This document shows positions 49,178 through 59,931 of a DNA stretch of 64,000 bases, piece after piece. Every line of letters begins with the position of its first letter. The first letter of the stretch is position 1. Location of the stretch: NCBI GenBank assembly GCA_000831005.1, contig CP007152.1, forward strand, positions 558,001 through 622,000, read 5' to 3'. This DNA is from Marinobacter salarius. GTDB lineage: Bacteria; Pseudomonadota; Gammaproteobacteria; Pseudomonadales; Oleiphilaceae. Below the pieces are notes generated by a model. That model was not told the DNA's origin. It saw only the letters and a program-made list of their open reading frames with translations, and made no database searches. Position numbers and translations under genes: made by a program.

Positions 49178-49193
49178 TTGATTACTTGGTCAG
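49178..49193. promoter_or_regulatory. RutR-like operator at the ABC operon start site
   Basis: TTGATT-ACTT-GGTCAG: the right half is identical to the 39689 site and the left matches four of six positions of the E. coli RutR half-site. It starts about where transcription from 49149 would begin, so binding would block it. Confidence 0.5.
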
Positions 49194-49241
49194 TTTCTTA
49201 ATCGGCTGGCCAGGCATACATAACGGAATGAGAGGCTGTGT

Positions 49242-50776
49242 ATGGCTGCGGCGTTGCGCCTTAAGCTGAAAAACATCGTCAAGGAATACCCGGGTTGCCG
49301 GGCCAACGATGGAATTGACCTCACGGTGGAAGCCGGTGAGATTCATGCGCTTTTGGGTGAAAATGGCGCCGGTAAGAGCACCTTGATGAAGGTGATCTAT
49401 GGCGTTGTTCAGCCGGATGAAGGCCGGATGCTCTGGAATGGTCATGAAGTCAGGGTGACTAGCCCGGCTCAGGCCCGGAGTATGGGCATTGGCATGGTGT
49501 TCCAGCATTTCTCCCTGTTCGAAACCCTGACAGTCGCCGAGAACATCGCCCTCAGCTTGCCTCCTTTTGAAGCCCGGGACCGGAAGCGGCTCGACGAACG
49601 CATCCGTGAAGTGTCGGAGCGCTACGGTATGGCGCTGGATCCCCGTCGCTATGTCAGTACCTTGTCAGTCGGGGAGCGTCAGCGGGTGGAGATTGTCCGT
49701 TGTTTGATTCAGGAAAGCACCTTGCTGATTCTGGACGAACCGACATCGGTGCTGACGCCCCACGAAGTCTCTTCACTGTTTGCCACGCTGAGGCAGCTCG
49801 CGAGCGAAGGCTGCAGCATTTTGTTCATCAGTCACAAGCTGGAAGAGGTTCGCAACCTTTGTCACAACGCAACGGTTTTGCGCCAGGGGCGCGTGAGTGG
49901 CGACTGCAGGCCGGCGGAGGTGTCGGCGAACGACATAGCGCGACTGATGGTCGGTAACGATACGCCGATTTCAACTCAGGTGACCGCAGCGGAGCCCGGG
50001 GAGGTTCTGCTCAATGTCCGGGCCCTGAAATGGAAGAGTAACGATCCGTTTGGCACCAGCCTCAAGAGCGTCGCCCTGGAGTTGCGCAAGGGTGAGATTG
50101 TGGGCATCGCAGGGGTAGCGGGCAACGGCAGGATGAGCTGCTGAAAGCCCTGTCTGGAGAGATTCTGGTGGATGCTGGCAGCATCAGTCTGGACGGCCGG
50201 GGAATTGAAAATCTGGCGCCGAATCAACGTCGGAATCTTGGTGTTGCGATTGTTCCCGAAGAACGCCTGGGAAGGGGGGCGGTTCCAAATATGACCCTGG
50301 CAGATAACGCACTGCTGACAGCCTCCGGTCAGGGGCTGGTGAACCGGGGGCTGATTCGTTTTGGTCGGGTCCGCGAATTTTCCCGGGAGGTGATCCGTCG
50401 TTTCGGCGTCCGGTGTAACGACGAAAGCAGCACCGCCGGCAGCCTCTCGGGAGGCAATCTCCAAAAGTACATTATTGGCCGCGAAGCGTTACAGAACCCC
50501 CGTCTGTTGGTGGCGTCGCACCCTACCTGGGGCGTTGATGTCGGCTCTGCGGTGGCTATCCATGAAGCTCTGGTCCAATTGCGGGATGCCGGGGCTGCTA
50601 TTGTTCTGATTTCGGAGGACCTCGATGAGCTCTACCAACTCTGCAATCGGCTGGGTGCGCTGTGTAACGGGCGGCTTTCACCCCTCGCGTCTACCTCTGA
50701 ACTGAGCATCGAACAGCTTGGCCAATGGATGGCGGGAGAGTTCGAGTCTGCGGAGGTGAACCATGTTGCTGCTTGA
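49242..50776 (+). CDS. Purine/nucleoside ABC transporter ATP-binding protein (one frameshift)
   Basis: Double-ABC protein of the MglA/YufO type, about 511 residues after repair. First domain: Walker A GENGAGKSTLMKVIYG, FQHFSLFETLTVAEN, LSVGERQRVEIVRCL, LLILDEPTSVLTP. Second domain: GIAGVAGNGQDELLKALSG after adding one base near 50135, VPEERLGRGAVPNMTLADN, SLSGGNLQKYIIGREAL, and a degenerate Walker B (LLVASHPTWGVD) usual in this family. Followed by two permeases. Confidence 0.9.
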
Positions 50777-51866
50777 GCGTCGTCCCGTTGATTCCTCTCT
50801 GATGAGGTGGACATCGCCACTGCTCGCCCTGGTTCTGACAGTCACTACCGGCTTTGTCCTTTTTCTGTCGATGGGCAAGGATCCCATGGATGGCCTGAAG
50901 TTTTTCTTCATTACACCGATCAGCGACCTGATGGGGCTTGCAGAGCTCGGGCTGAAAATGGCGCCGCTGCTTCTGTGTGCGGCGGGGCTGACCGTTTGCT
51001 ACCGGGCGAAACTCTGGAACATCGGTGCTGAAGGGCACTTTCTGATGGGGGCTTTAGGTGCCAGCATCATGGCGGTCTGGCTGGTTGATGCAGACGGCTT
51101 CTGGGTGCTGCCAGTAGTTCTGCTGGCGGGAACCCTGGCGGGAATGTTGTGGGCGGCCGTTGCGTCAGGACTGAAAACGCACCTGCATTGCAACGAGATT
51201 CTCACCACCATCATGCTCAATTACATCGCGCTGAATCTGCTGCTGTATGTGGTGCACGGTCCTCTCAAAGATCCTTATGGTTTTGGCTTTCCCCAGTCCG
51301 TGATGTTTGCTGACTCGGCCCTGTTGCCAGCGCTGATTCCCGGCACACGCTTGCATCTGGGGCTGGCGTTCGGGTTGCTGGCTGCGGTCTTGGTCTGGGT
51401 GCTGTTTGCCCGCAGTTTTATCGGTTTTCAACTCAATGTGGTAGGGCAGGATCATCGGGCAGCCGCTTTCGCAGGTTTTGGTGCCCGACGGCTGACCTGG
51501 TTTGCTTTCCTGGTGGGTGGTGCCACCGCCGGCCTGGCCGGGGCTTCGGAGGTCACGGGCCCCATTGGTCAGCTCGTTCCGCAGGTGTCTCCCGGGTACG
51601 GCTACACCGCCATCATCGTTGTTTTCCTTGGTCGTATGCATGCTCTTGGCATCGTTGTTGCCAGCGCGCTGCTGGCATTGACTTTTATAGGGGGGGAGAT
51701 GCTCCAGATCGCCATGAATATGCCCAAGGCTGTTACCGGTCTGTTTCAAGGCTTGCTGCTGTTCTACCTGCTGATCTGTGACGCCTTTATCCATTACCGC
51801 ATCCGCCTGAAATGGCCGTCGCGGCAAACCACCATCGCAGCCAAGACTGTCACTGGAGATGCCTGA
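50763..51866 (+). CDS. Purine/nucleoside ABC transporter permease 1
   Basis: A 367-residue BPD_transp_2 family permease with about ten hydrophobic segments; KMAPLLLCAAGLTVCYRAKL, NIGAEGHFLMGALGASIMAV, TTIMLNYIALNLLLYVVHGP and GYGYTAIIVVFLGRMHALGI are typical of BMP-linked importers. Overlaps the ATPase by 14 bases. Confidence 0.93.
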   Translation: MLLLERRPVDSSLMRWTSPLLALVLTVTTGFVLFLSMGKDPMDGLKFFFITPISDLMGLAELGLKMAPLLLCAAGLTVCYRAKLWNIGAEGHFLMGALGASIMAVWLVDADGFWVLPVVLLAGTLAGMLWAAVASGLKTHLHCNEILTTIMLNYIALNLLLYVVHGPLKDPYGFGFPQSVMFADSALLPALIPGTRLHLGLAFGLLAAVLVWVLFARSFIGFQLNVVGQDHRAAAFAGFGARRLTWFAFLVGGATAGLAGASEVTGPIGQLVPQVSPGYGYTAIIVVFLGRMHALGIVVASALLALTFIGGEMLQIAMNMPKAVTGLFQGLLLFYLLICDAFIHYRIRLKWPSRQTTIAAKTVTGDA

Positions 51867-52788
51867 AATGGAACTGCTGACGAACGTGCTGGCTGCCACT
51901 GTTGTTGCGGGTACTCCGCTGCTGCTGGTGGCGCTTGGTGAGCTGATCTGCGAGCGCTCCGGGGTCCTGAACCTTGGGCAGGAAGGCATGATGCTGATGG
52001 GGGCCGTCGCGGGGTTTGTAGCGGCACTGACCAGTGGCAGCCTGGTGGTGGGTGTGGCCGCTGCGATACTGGCCGGGATCGGCATGTCGTTGTTGTTCGC
52101 GTTTATGGCGGTGTCCCTGGCTGCAAACCAGTACGCTGCAGGATTGGCACTGACCATTTTCGGGACCGGCTTAAGTGCCTTCCTCGGAGCAGGCTTTGTG
52201 GGACAATCCATCGATGGCTTCACGCGTGTCGCAATTCCCTTCCTGAGCGATATCCCGGTGCTGGGGCGTGTTCTGTTTGATCAGGATCCATTAGTGTACC
52301 TGTCCCTGATGGCCTTTGCCGGTGTGGCCATTTTCCTCCGTCAAACCCGTGGTGGCCTGTTGTTGCGCGCGGTTGGGGAAGACCCGGAAGCGGCCAACGC
52401 CAACGGCCTGAACGTGTTGGTTTTACGGTATCTCGCGGTGGCGTTCGGCGGCGGCATGGCCGGCTTGGCTGGTGCGTACCTGTCACTTGCCTATACCCCA
52501 CTCTGGACCGAGAACATGACGGCCGGGCGGGGCTGGATAGCCCTGGCGCTGGTCGTTTTCGCTACCTGGCGCCCTGAGCGGGTAGTTCTCGGCGCCTACC
52601 TGTTCGGGGCAGCCAGTATTCTGCACCTGGTTCTACAGGGTCTTGGTTGGAAGAGCTCCACGGAACTGCTGGCGATGTTGCCCTACGTCGTCACTATTCT
52701 GATGCTGGTTCTGTTGTCCTGGAATCCTGGCCGAACCCGATTGAATACCCCCCTTTCCCTAGGCCAGCCCTATCGGCCGGGACGCTAA
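51859..52788 (+). CDS. Purine/nucleoside ABC transporter permease 2
   Basis: A 309-residue partner permease: GTPLLLVALGELICERSGVL, NLGQEGMMLMGAVAGFVAAL, NQYAAGLALTIFGTGLSAFL, AVGEDPEAANANGLNVLVL. It overlaps permease 1 by eight bases; a Met three codons further in is also possible. Confidence 0.93.
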   Translation: MPEMELLTNVLAATVVAGTPLLLVALGELICERSGVLNLGQEGMMLMGAVAGFVAALTSGSLVVGVAAAILAGIGMSLLFAFMAVSLAANQYAAGLALTIFGTGLSAFLGAGFVGQSIDGFTRVAIPFLSDIPVLGRVLFDQDPLVYLSLMAFAGVAIFLRQTRGGLLLRAVGEDPEAANANGLNVLVLRYLAVAFGGGMAGLAGAYLSLAYTPLWTENMTAGRGWIALALVVFATWRPERVVLGAYLFGAASILHLVLQGLGWKSSTELLAMLPYVVTILMLVLLSWNPGRTRLNTPLSLGQPYRPGR

Positions 52789-52850
52789 CAATAACCATCA
52801 AATGTGCACCAACAATGACTCAAAAAGAACGTAAACTGAGAGGTAAATCC

Positions 52851-53627
52851 ATGAAAGCATTTAGTAAAATACTGATCGCCGGCTGTGTGGCCGCAGCGTC
52901 TTTTGCCCCAGCAGCCCAGGCGGAGAAATTCTTCGGCTCATCGAGCATCTCCATTCTGCACAGTGACCAGTACCAGGGTGTTCAGTTCGACGCCGGCGGT
53001 AACGGCGGCTTTGAATACGAAGCCACCTATTTCACCTTCGAGAACGCGACGGCTCACAACTGGGGAAGCACCTTCTTCTTCATCGACCGTGATCAGGGAC
53101 AGGGCGATGTTGAAGGCTCTGACAATGTGTACGGCGAATTTGCGCCCACCCTGAGCACAAGCTGGTTAACCGGTGCTGACATGAGCTTTGGTCCGGTCAA
53201 GGACGTCACTTTGGGCGCTCAATACGAATTCGGCGGAAGCACGCAGGTCAACAACTACATGGGTGGTTTGGGGCTGGCCTGGGATCTGCCTGGCTTCATG
53301 TATTTCAACACCTCCGTTTACTACGTCGATAACGATCAGGTCAGTGATGATTATCAGTTGACCGTTACCTGGGGTGCTCCGTTAGAGATGGGTTCGGCCC
53401 TCTTTCTGATTGACGGCTACATTGACTGGTCCACAGCAGAATCTGACCACAAGTCGGAATTTCAGTTCGTGCCTCAGATCAAGCTGGATGTGAGTAACTT
53501 CTGGGGAGCTCCGGGGGTTCTCTACGCTGGTGTTGAATACCAGTACTGGAACAACAAGTACGGTCTTGGCGATACGCTGATCGATGATCAGAGCTCCGTC
53601 AGTGCACTGGTGAAATTTCACTTTTGA
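52851..53627 (+). CDS. Tsx-like nucleoside-specific outer-membrane channel
   Basis: 258 residues: signal peptide (ILIAGCVAAASFAPAAQAE), alternating beta-strand pattern, WGSTFFFIDRDQGQGD, YGEFAPTLSTSWLTGADMSF, and a C-terminal Phe (VSALVKFHF) for barrel assembly. Expected to let nucleosides or bases cross the outer membrane to the BMP protein. GAGAGG precedes ATG 52851. Confidence 0.85.
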   Translation: MKAFSKILIAGCVAAASFAPAAQAEKFFGSSSISILHSDQYQGVQFDAGGNGGFEYEATYFTFENATAHNWGSTFFFIDRDQGQGDVEGSDNVYGEFAPTLSTSWLTGADMSFGPVKDVTLGAQYEFGGSTQVNNYMGGLGLAWDLPGFMYFNTSVYYVDNDQVSDDYQLTVTWGAPLEMGSALFLIDGYIDWSTAESDHKSEFQFVPQIKLDVSNFWGAPGVLYAGVEYQYWNNKYGLGDTLIDDQSSVSALVKFHF

Positions 53628-53640
53628 TCCTGAACAGGAG

Positions 53641-53663
53641 TCCGGCAGAATCTTATTGCCGGA
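53641..53663. terminator. Weak hairpin after the Tsx-like gene
   Basis: TCCGGCA (53641-53647) and TGCCGGA (53657-53663) pair around a 9-base loop, without a T tract; may attenuate but need not end the operon. Confidence 0.4.
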
Positions 53664-53696
53664 TTCCTGAACAACTGGACAACAAGTGAGAGGCTC

Positions 53697-54386
53697 ATGA
53701 CCAACATTTCTGTTGCAGAAAGCTCCGTTGCCGTAAAAAAAGACAGCAAAGGAAAGAACCGGACGTATCGCCCGGGAAGGATACGGGAGCGTAACCGGGA
53801 AAGAATACTGATTGCCGCCGAGGAAGAGTTCGCTCTGAACGGCTACAAAGGTACGACGATCCAGAATATCGCCGAGCGGGCCGGGCTGCCAAAGTCCAAC
53901 GTACTGTACTACTTCAGCAACAAGAAGCGCATGTACGGGGCTATGTTTGACGACATTCTCGCGCGCTGGAACAAGGTGTTCACGGAGATCAGTCCGCAAG
54001 ACGACCCGTCGGAAGCCCTGGCGACGTTTATCCGGAACAAGGTGGAGATGTCCCGCAAGTACCCGCTGGCGTCCCGATTGTTTGCCATGGAAATTATCCA
54101 GGGTGCACCGTTCCTGCTTGAGCACCTGCGCACGAATATGCGCGAGTGGGTCCGGGGCCGGGCGGAGGTTATCCAGTCCTGGATCGACGACGGGCGCATG
54201 GCTCCGGTCGACCCAGTGCAGCTGATTTTTCTGATCTGGTCTTCAACCCAACATTACGCCGACTTCCAGGTGCAGATCCTGATGGTGGAAAACAAAGCCG
54301 AATACGAGAAGCGCGACTTCGACCATGCGGCGGATTTTCTGACCGGTGTGATCCTCCGGGGGTGTGGTCTTGAGAGTCCGAGATGA
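53697..54386 (+). CDS. RutR-like TetR family regulator
   Basis: 229 residues. N-terminal HTH (KGTTIQNIAERAGLPKSNVL, YYFSNKKRMYGAMFDDIL) and a YcdC/RutR-type C-terminal ligand domain (ASRLFAMEIIQGAPFLLEHL). E. coli RutR senses uracil/thymine and controls pyrimidine and purine catabolism through GACC-N4-GGTC palindromes; such palindromes occur here at 39689, 49103 and 49178. Probably the local repressor of the purine island; effector unknown. Its stop overlaps the puuE start. Confidence 0.88.
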   Translation: MTNISVAESSVAVKKDSKGKNRTYRPGRIRERNRERILIAAEEEFALNGYKGTTIQNIAERAGLPKSNVLYYFSNKKRMYGAMFDDILARWNKVFTEISPQDDPSEALATFIRNKVEMSRKYPLASRLFAMEIIQGAPFLLEHLRTNMREWVRGRAEVIQSWIDDGRMAPVDPVQLIFLIWSSTQHYADFQVQILMVENKAEYEKRDFDHAADFLTGVILRGCGLESPR

Positions 54387-55315
54387 AAAAATGTGTTTCA
54401 TATCCAAGGGATATGCGGGGCTATGGTGAACACCCTCCTCATGCCCAGTGGCCCGGAAATGCCCGGGTTGCGGTCCAGTTTGTACTGAATTACGAAGAGG
54501 GTGGGGAAAACTGTGTGCTTCACGGTGATGAGCACTCAGAAACCTTTCTCTCTGACATCATTGGCGCGGTTGCCTACCAGGACCGGCACATGAGTATGGA
54601 ATCCCTCTATGAGTACGGATCCCGTGCCGGTGTCTGGCGTATTCTGAAAGAATTCCGGAAGCGGGAACTGCCGTTGACTGTTTTCGGGGTCACCATGGCG
54701 TTGGCCCGTCATCCGGATGTTGTTCAGGCGTTCCTGGACGACGGCCATGAAATTGCCTGCCACGGTCAGCGCTGGATCCATTACCAGGACATGAGCGAAT
54801 CGGAAGAGCGCCGGTACCTCGAACGGGCAATCGAGCAGCATGCCGAACTCACCGGAGAGCCTCCTCTGGGCTGGTATACCGGTCGGGACAGCCCGAATAC
54901 CCGTCGACTTGTCGTGGAGCAGGGCGGCCTGGAATACGACAGCGACTACTACGGTGATGACCTGCCATTCTGGACCACCGTCGAGACCAGCACGGGCGAA
55001 CAGAAGCCCCATCTCGTGGTGCCCTATACGCTGGAGGCGAACGACATGCGTTTTTGTTCACCCCAGGGGTTTAATTCCGGAGAGCAGTTCTTCCAGTACC
55101 TGAAAGACAGCTTTGACGTGCTTTATGAGGAAGGTGCGGAGGCTCCGAAAATGATGTCTGTTGGCCTGCATTGTCGGGTTGTCGGGCGTCCGGGCCGGTT
55201 CCGTGCGTTGCAGCGATTCCTTGATTATATCCAGCAACAGGACCGGGTCTGGGTATGCCGGCGTATCGATATCGCCCGCCACTGGAAGCAAGTGCACCCT
55301 TACCAACCCGATTGA
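54383..55315 (+). CDS. puuE: Allantoinase PuuE, polysaccharide-deacetylase type
   Basis: Hydrolyses allantoin to allantoate without metal-dependent amidohydrolase fold. 310 residues: RDMRGYGEHPPHAQWPGNAR, VQFVLNYEEGGENCVLHGDE, EIACHGQRWIHYQDM, LGWYTGRDSPNTRRLVVEQG, SVGLHCRVVGRPGRFRALQR. Starts inside the stop of the TetR gene (ATGA). Confidence 0.94.
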   Translation: MKKCVSYPRDMRGYGEHPPHAQWPGNARVAVQFVLNYEEGGENCVLHGDEHSETFLSDIIGAVAYQDRHMSMESLYEYGSRAGVWRILKEFRKRELPLTVFGVTMALARHPDVVQAFLDDGHEIACHGQRWIHYQDMSESEERRYLERAIEQHAELTGEPPLGWYTGRDSPNTRRLVVEQGGLEYDSDYYGDDLPFWTTVETSTGEQKPHLVVPYTLEANDMRFCSPQGFNSGEQFFQYLKDSFDVLYEEGAEAPKMMSVGLHCRVVGRPGRFRALQRFLDYIQQQDRVWVCRRIDIARHWKQVHPYQPD

Positions 55316-55330
55316 TACCGGAGTGTTCGA

Positions 55331-56356
55331 ATGACCGATGCAGTTGTGGCCCCTGTTGTGGATGGGCCGGAGTTTACCCGCTTGGGCCTGAATCTGGCAG
55401 ATCGCAGTCTGGGAGCGGAAGTGACCCGGGTGACGGATGAGTTTTTTGCACCCAGGGATCGCATGCTGAACCCGGCACAGCCTGTATTCTATCCCGACCG
55501 CTACGACGACCATGGCAAGTGGATGGACGGCTGGGAAACACGTCGCCGAAGGACAACCGGCCACGACTGGTGCATCGTGCGTCTGGCCATGCCGGGCGTT
55601 CTGATGGGCGTTGATTTTGATACCAGCTTTTTTACCGGAAACTTTCCTCCGGCGGCCTCTCTGGAAGCCTGTTTCAGTCCGGACGGCGATCCGGATGAAC
55701 ACGCAGGCTGGCAAGTTTTGGTGCCCGCTACCGGGCTGAGCGGTAATGATCACCGGTTTTGCGCCATTGAATCCGGTCAGCCATGGACGCACCTGCGCAT
55801 GCATATCTATCCGGATGGCGGACTGGCGCGCCTGCGAGTCTATGGCAAACCCTTCTGTGACTGGGAAATAATGCTGGCGGCCGGTGAGAGCCGAAATCTT
55901 CTGGCACTGGAACATGGCGCAGATCAGGTGGCCTGGAGCGACGCCCACTACGGCGAGCCGCGCAAATTACTGAGACCGGGACGAGGCCTTAATATGGGCG
56001 ATGGCTGGGAAACCCGCCGGCGGCGCGAACCCGGTAACGACTGGTGCATTCTGGCCCTTGGTCACAAGGGGGTTGCTGAACGCATAGAGGTGGATACAGC
56101 GCATTTTAAAGGCAACTTTCCGGCCGCCTGCTCCATTCAGGCGGCCTGCGTGGAGGATGGAGCCAGCACGGCACAGTCTCTGATTACCCAAAGCATGTTC
56201 TGGCCGACCTTGATGGATCAGCAGCCGTTGACGGCTGACCGTATCCATCAGTTCCAGGCGCTGGAGGACCTCGGGCCGATTACCCACATCCGGTTCAATA
56301 GCATTCCTGACGGTGGCGTCAGCCGCGTTCGCCTGTGCGGAACACCCGTGTCATGA
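55331..56356 (+). CDS. alc: Allantoicase
   Basis: Splits allantoate to ureidoglycolate and urea. 341 residues built of two homologous halves: [20 protein letters not shown] in the first and [20 protein letters not shown] in the second, each followed by a beta-sandwich ending [18 protein letters not shown] / [18 protein letters not shown]. Overlaps allA as ATGA. Confidence 0.95.
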   Translation: MTDAVVAPVVDGPEFTRLGLNLADRSLGAEVTRVTDEFFAPRDRMLNPAQPVFYPDRYDDHGKWMDGWETRRRRTTGHDWCIVRLAMPGVLMGVDFDTSFFTGNFPPAASLEACFSPDGDPDEHAGWQVLVPATGLSGNDHRFCAIESGQPWTHLRMHIYPDGGLARLRVYGKPFCDWEIMLAAGESRNLLALEHGADQVAWSDAHYGEPRKLLRPGRGLNMGDGWETRRRREPGNDWCILALGHKGVAERIEVDTAHFKGNFPAACSIQAACVEDGASTAQSLITQSMFWPTLMDQQPLTADRIHQFQALEDLGPITHIRFNSIPDGGVSRVRLCGTPVS

Positions 56357-56856
56357 AACAGTTCCGACGTCTTGTTGCCGAGCCTTTGACCCGCGAAGCT
56401 TTCGCTCCGTTCGGAGATGTGATTGATACCGATGGTGCCGAGTCTTTTCCCATTAACCAGGGGCGTACCGAGCGTTTTCATGCCTTGTCCACTGTGGCTC
56501 TATCGGGTGCTACAGATCGGGGCATTCTTTCGATTTTTCGTGGCCAGCCTCTTGTTCCTCTCGAACTAGATCTGATGGAACGTCACCCGTTGGGGAGTCA
56601 GTCATTCATACCCATGAACAACGTCGACTTTCTGGCAGTCGTTGCACTGCCAGGTGATTTCGACGAAACCGCCGTCCGGGTATTTCTGGTCAAAGGCCAT
56701 CAAGGCGTCACATACCACGCCGGCACATGGCACGCACCGTTGCTACCTCTGAAAGCCGATGCCGATTATCTGGTGGTTGACCGTAAGGGGCCGGGTCAGA
56801 ATTGTGATGAGATCAACCTGCAGCAAGTCATCAGACCCATTCTGGCTGCTGTTTAG
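56353..56856 (+). CDS. allA: Ureidoglycolate lyase
   Basis: Releases glyoxylate and urea, the end of the pathway. 167 residues: [62 protein letters not shown]. Start overlaps the allantoicase stop. Confidence 0.94.
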   Translation: MKQFRRLVAEPLTREAFAPFGDVIDTDGAESFPINQGRTERFHALSTVALSGATDRGILSIFRGQPLVPLELDLMERHPLGSQSFIPMNNVDFLAVVALPGDFDETAVRVFLVKGHQGVTYHAGTWHAPLLPLKADADYLVVDRKGPGQNCDEINLQQVIRPILAAV

Positions 56857-56865
56857 GGTTTCCCC

Positions 56866-57699
56866 ATGTCAGACCCTCTATCCGAACTGAACCCGGTGAC
56901 CGAAAGGCGAGCGATTCGGGTTCTACGCCCCGATTCTCCCAGTGAAGCAGTCAGTCTGGCCCGGCGATTCAAGGTGCCATACATGGCGGGCGGGACATGG
57001 CTTCAGCCGACCCATGAGCGGGATCAGTGCTGGCCGGAAAAACTGGTGGCCCTGAATGCTGCCTGGCCTGCTTTCCGGGGGCTGGAAGATGATTCACGGG
57101 GGCTCACCGTGGGTGCGCTGACGTCTTTGTCGGAGATGGCTCGGCATCCTCTGGTCCGAGAATATCTGCCTCCGCTGGCCTTGTTTCTGAATCGGGTGGC
57201 AGGGCCGGGTGTCCGGGCCCTGGGAACCGTTGGCGGCAATCTGGCTGTGGGTGGAGATCTGTCTGCCCTGGCCATGGCGCTTGATGTTCGGGTGGACGTC
57301 CTCAACCGCACCGGAGAGCGGACACTGCCACTTTCCCGGTGGTTGAGGGAGCGGGCATCGGACGATCTGTTGCGTGGCTTTACGATTCCGGATTGCAGGG
57401 GTTGGCGGATCTCGCTGGAAAAACTCGGCTATCGGGAAAGGTTCAGTCCGACTCGCGCTACTCTGGTTTGTGTTCATGATGGTGATCGGGTGCGCCTTGC
57501 GGTGTGTGGCGAGGGCGGCCTGCTTCGCCTGGTGGCGCCGGAAACGTTTGTTAATGATCGGGCTGATCTGGCATCGGGTGATGTCGGGGCGGTGATCGAC
57601 CGCGAATTGGCTGCTCATGGTTGGCAGGACGCCCATCTGCGGATGGCGTTGCGACGAATGACAACGGGGCTTCTGTCGGAGGTGGCTCTTGGAACTTAA
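56866..57699 (+). CDS. FAD-binding subunit of a second xanthine-dehydrogenase-like enzyme
   Basis: 277 residues of the molybdopterin-dehydrogenase FAD family. FKVPYMAGGTWLQPTHERDQ, GLTVGALTSLSEMARHPLV, GVRALGTVGGNLAVGGDLSA are the FAD-contact regions. Unlike XdhA it is a separate polypeptide, with Mo and FeS subunits following (three-subunit design). Substrate unknown. Confidence 0.87.
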   Translation: MSDPLSELNPVTERRAIRVLRPDSPSEAVSLARRFKVPYMAGGTWLQPTHERDQCWPEKLVALNAAWPAFRGLEDDSRGLTVGALTSLSEMARHPLVREYLPPLALFLNRVAGPGVRALGTVGGNLAVGGDLSALAMALDVRVDVLNRTGERTLPLSRWLRERASDDLLRGFTIPDCRGWRISLEKLGYRERFSPTRATLVCVHDGDRVRLAVCGEGGLLRLVAPETFVNDRADLASGDVGAVIDRELAAHGWQDAHLRMALRRMTTGLLSEVALGT

Positions 57700-59931
57700 A
57701 CCCCAACCCGGTATGGCGGAAACCAGTGTTCTTGAACGTATAGAGGGGCGGTTTGGCTACGCCACGGATCAGCAGCACCTTCCCGGTTTATTGCACGGGG
57801 CCATCTTGCGCAGTCGGCATGCGCACGCCCGTTTGCTGCGGGTAGATACCTCCCGGGCCCGATTGATGTCCGGCGTCAGAGCGGTGGTGACGGCAGCAGA
57901 TGTGCCGGGCCTCAACCGCCTTGGCATTGTTGTGCGTGATCAGCCTGTGTTGTGTGAAGACCGCGTCCGCTATGAGGGCGATGCCATTGCGGCGGTGGCC
58001 GCCGATACGGTGGAGCAGGCCCGGGCGGCGTTGGAGGTGATTGATGTCGACTACGCGCCCCTGGCGGTCGTCGATCAGGCTGAAACGGCAGAACAGATGT
58101 CGCCCCTGCATGGCGAGAGCAACCTTCTGGCCCGGGAGGCCTTTGAGCGGGGCGATACCGACGCAGCCTTTGCCCGATGTGCCGTGATCGTGGAGCATCA
58201 CTACCAGACGCCCCGGCAAATGCACGCTTTCATGGAGACCGAGGGCGGTGTGGCCATTCCGGATAACAACGGTGGTGTGATCTTTCGGGTCGGTTGTCAG
58301 TCAGGCCACCGTGATGCCGAACAGCTGGCCGACATTCTCGGACTCAAACCCTCTCAGGTGACGGTGGAGGCAACCCCGACGGGGGGCGCATTTGGTGGTA
58401 AGGATGAGCTGACCATTCAGCCGGCGGCCGGCATCCTGGCCTTACAGACCGGTTCCCCGGTTCTGATTCATCTGGATCGTTTCGAGTCCTGTCGCACCGG
58501 AATCAAGAGACACCCTGTGTCGATGATCATGACCACCGGGTGTGACCGCCAGGGCCGGATTCTGGCCCACCGTGTCGACGCGCTGCTCGATACCGGTGCC
58601 TACGCAAGCCTGGGGCCGGCGGTGCTGGAAAACTTCCTGGATCATGCCACGGCGCCCCTGTACCGGATCGAGGCGTATTCGGTTTCCGGACGGTTGGTTT
58701 ACACTAACAATGGCGTTTCCGGAGCCTTTCGGGGGTTTGGCGGAAATCAGGCAACGTTTGCCGTGGAATCACAACTCGACGCCCTGGCCGAAAAGCTGGC
58801 TATGTGCCGTTGGCGCTTCGCAGAATCAATCTGCGCACGGTTGATGAACCCGGCAGCCGGGGCCAGGTGGTGCGCTGGAGTGCACCGCCGACCGATGTTC
58901 TGGCCGAGGCTGGCGCCTCACCCCTCTGGGCGCCCGCGGTTTCGGATGCCCGTAGGCGTTGGCTGACCGGTACCGGCATGGCGATGGGGGCTCAGGGTAA
59001 CGGACTTGGCGACGGCTTGCCCGACAGAGGCGGCGGTCGGGTGAGTTTGAGCGCTGAAGGCCGGATCCGCCTGGAATTTGGCTTCTCCGACTATGGCCAG
59101 AACCTTGCCGAAGCGATCACCTGCCTCGTTTGTGAGACCCTGGGTTGCGTGGCCGGCGATATCGACGTGGTGCTGGGGAACTCGCGGGGGCCGGATTCCG
59201 GTCCCACCAGTGCTTCACGCAGCTCTGTTCTGATTCATGGTGTTCTGGCCGACATTCTCCCCCGCTGGAAAGACCGCGTGCGGGATCAGGCTGCAGTGCT
59301 GACCGGCCTGCCTTGTGATCAACTGTACAGCGGCCCGGGAGGCTTGTTCGCCGGGGGGCGCCAGGTGCTGAGCTACAGGGAACTGGCTGAAAAAGGGCAA
59401 CCTGAACAGACTCGGGTTGATGCCAGTCAGGCCTTTCCTGTTGCTCCGGAAGGAAATCAACTCGTGGGTCGTTACCTTCAGTTGCAGATTGCGACGGTGG
59501 CCAGGGTTGCCGTAGACCGCCTGACCGGTCGGGTCCGGGTGACTGATCTTCACCACATAACCGCGGCGGGCCGTGTTATCTATCCTCCCGGCTATCTCGG
59601 CCAGATTGAGGGAGCAGCCATCATGGGGCTGGGCATGGCGCTCAGCGAGGACATGCCGACCCGGCAAGGACGCTACCTGGCTGACAATCTGGACCAGTAC
59701 ATAATCCCCACCCTGCAGGATGTGCCTGACCAACGTGTGGATGTTCTGGATAACACACCGACGACTGATCGCTTTCCGGTTCGAGGAGTTGGAGAACTGG
59801 GTATTGAGGCGGTGGCGCCGGCCATCTGCTCGGCGATTGAGGCGGCCACCGGTATCCGGGTCCGGCACCTTCCGGTGGATGCCGGATACCTGTTGGCCGA
59901 GCTTTGTGCCCAAGAGGAAACCTGTTCATGA
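57689..59931 (+). CDS. Molybdopterin-binding subunit of a second xanthine-dehydrogenase-like enzyme (one frameshift)
   Basis: About 747 residues after adding one base near 58807 (repaired MCPLALRRINLRTVDEPG). EATPTGGAFGGKDELTIQPA, NNGVSGAFRGFGGNQATFAV, LEFGFSDYGQNLAEAITC and RGVGELGIEAVAPAICSAIE (catalytic Glu region) mark the xanthine oxidase family. I choose the TTG at 57689 because GGAGG lies six bases before it; it overlaps the FAD gene by 11 bases. An ATG at 57713 is the alternative. Clearly different from xdhB in the same island. Confidence 0.86.

Noticed and set aside
53641..53663. Possible sigma-54 promoter (CGGCAGAATCTTATTGC) before the TetR gene
   Set aside because: GG and GC are 12 bases apart where 10 is needed; the sequence is better explained as a hairpin.
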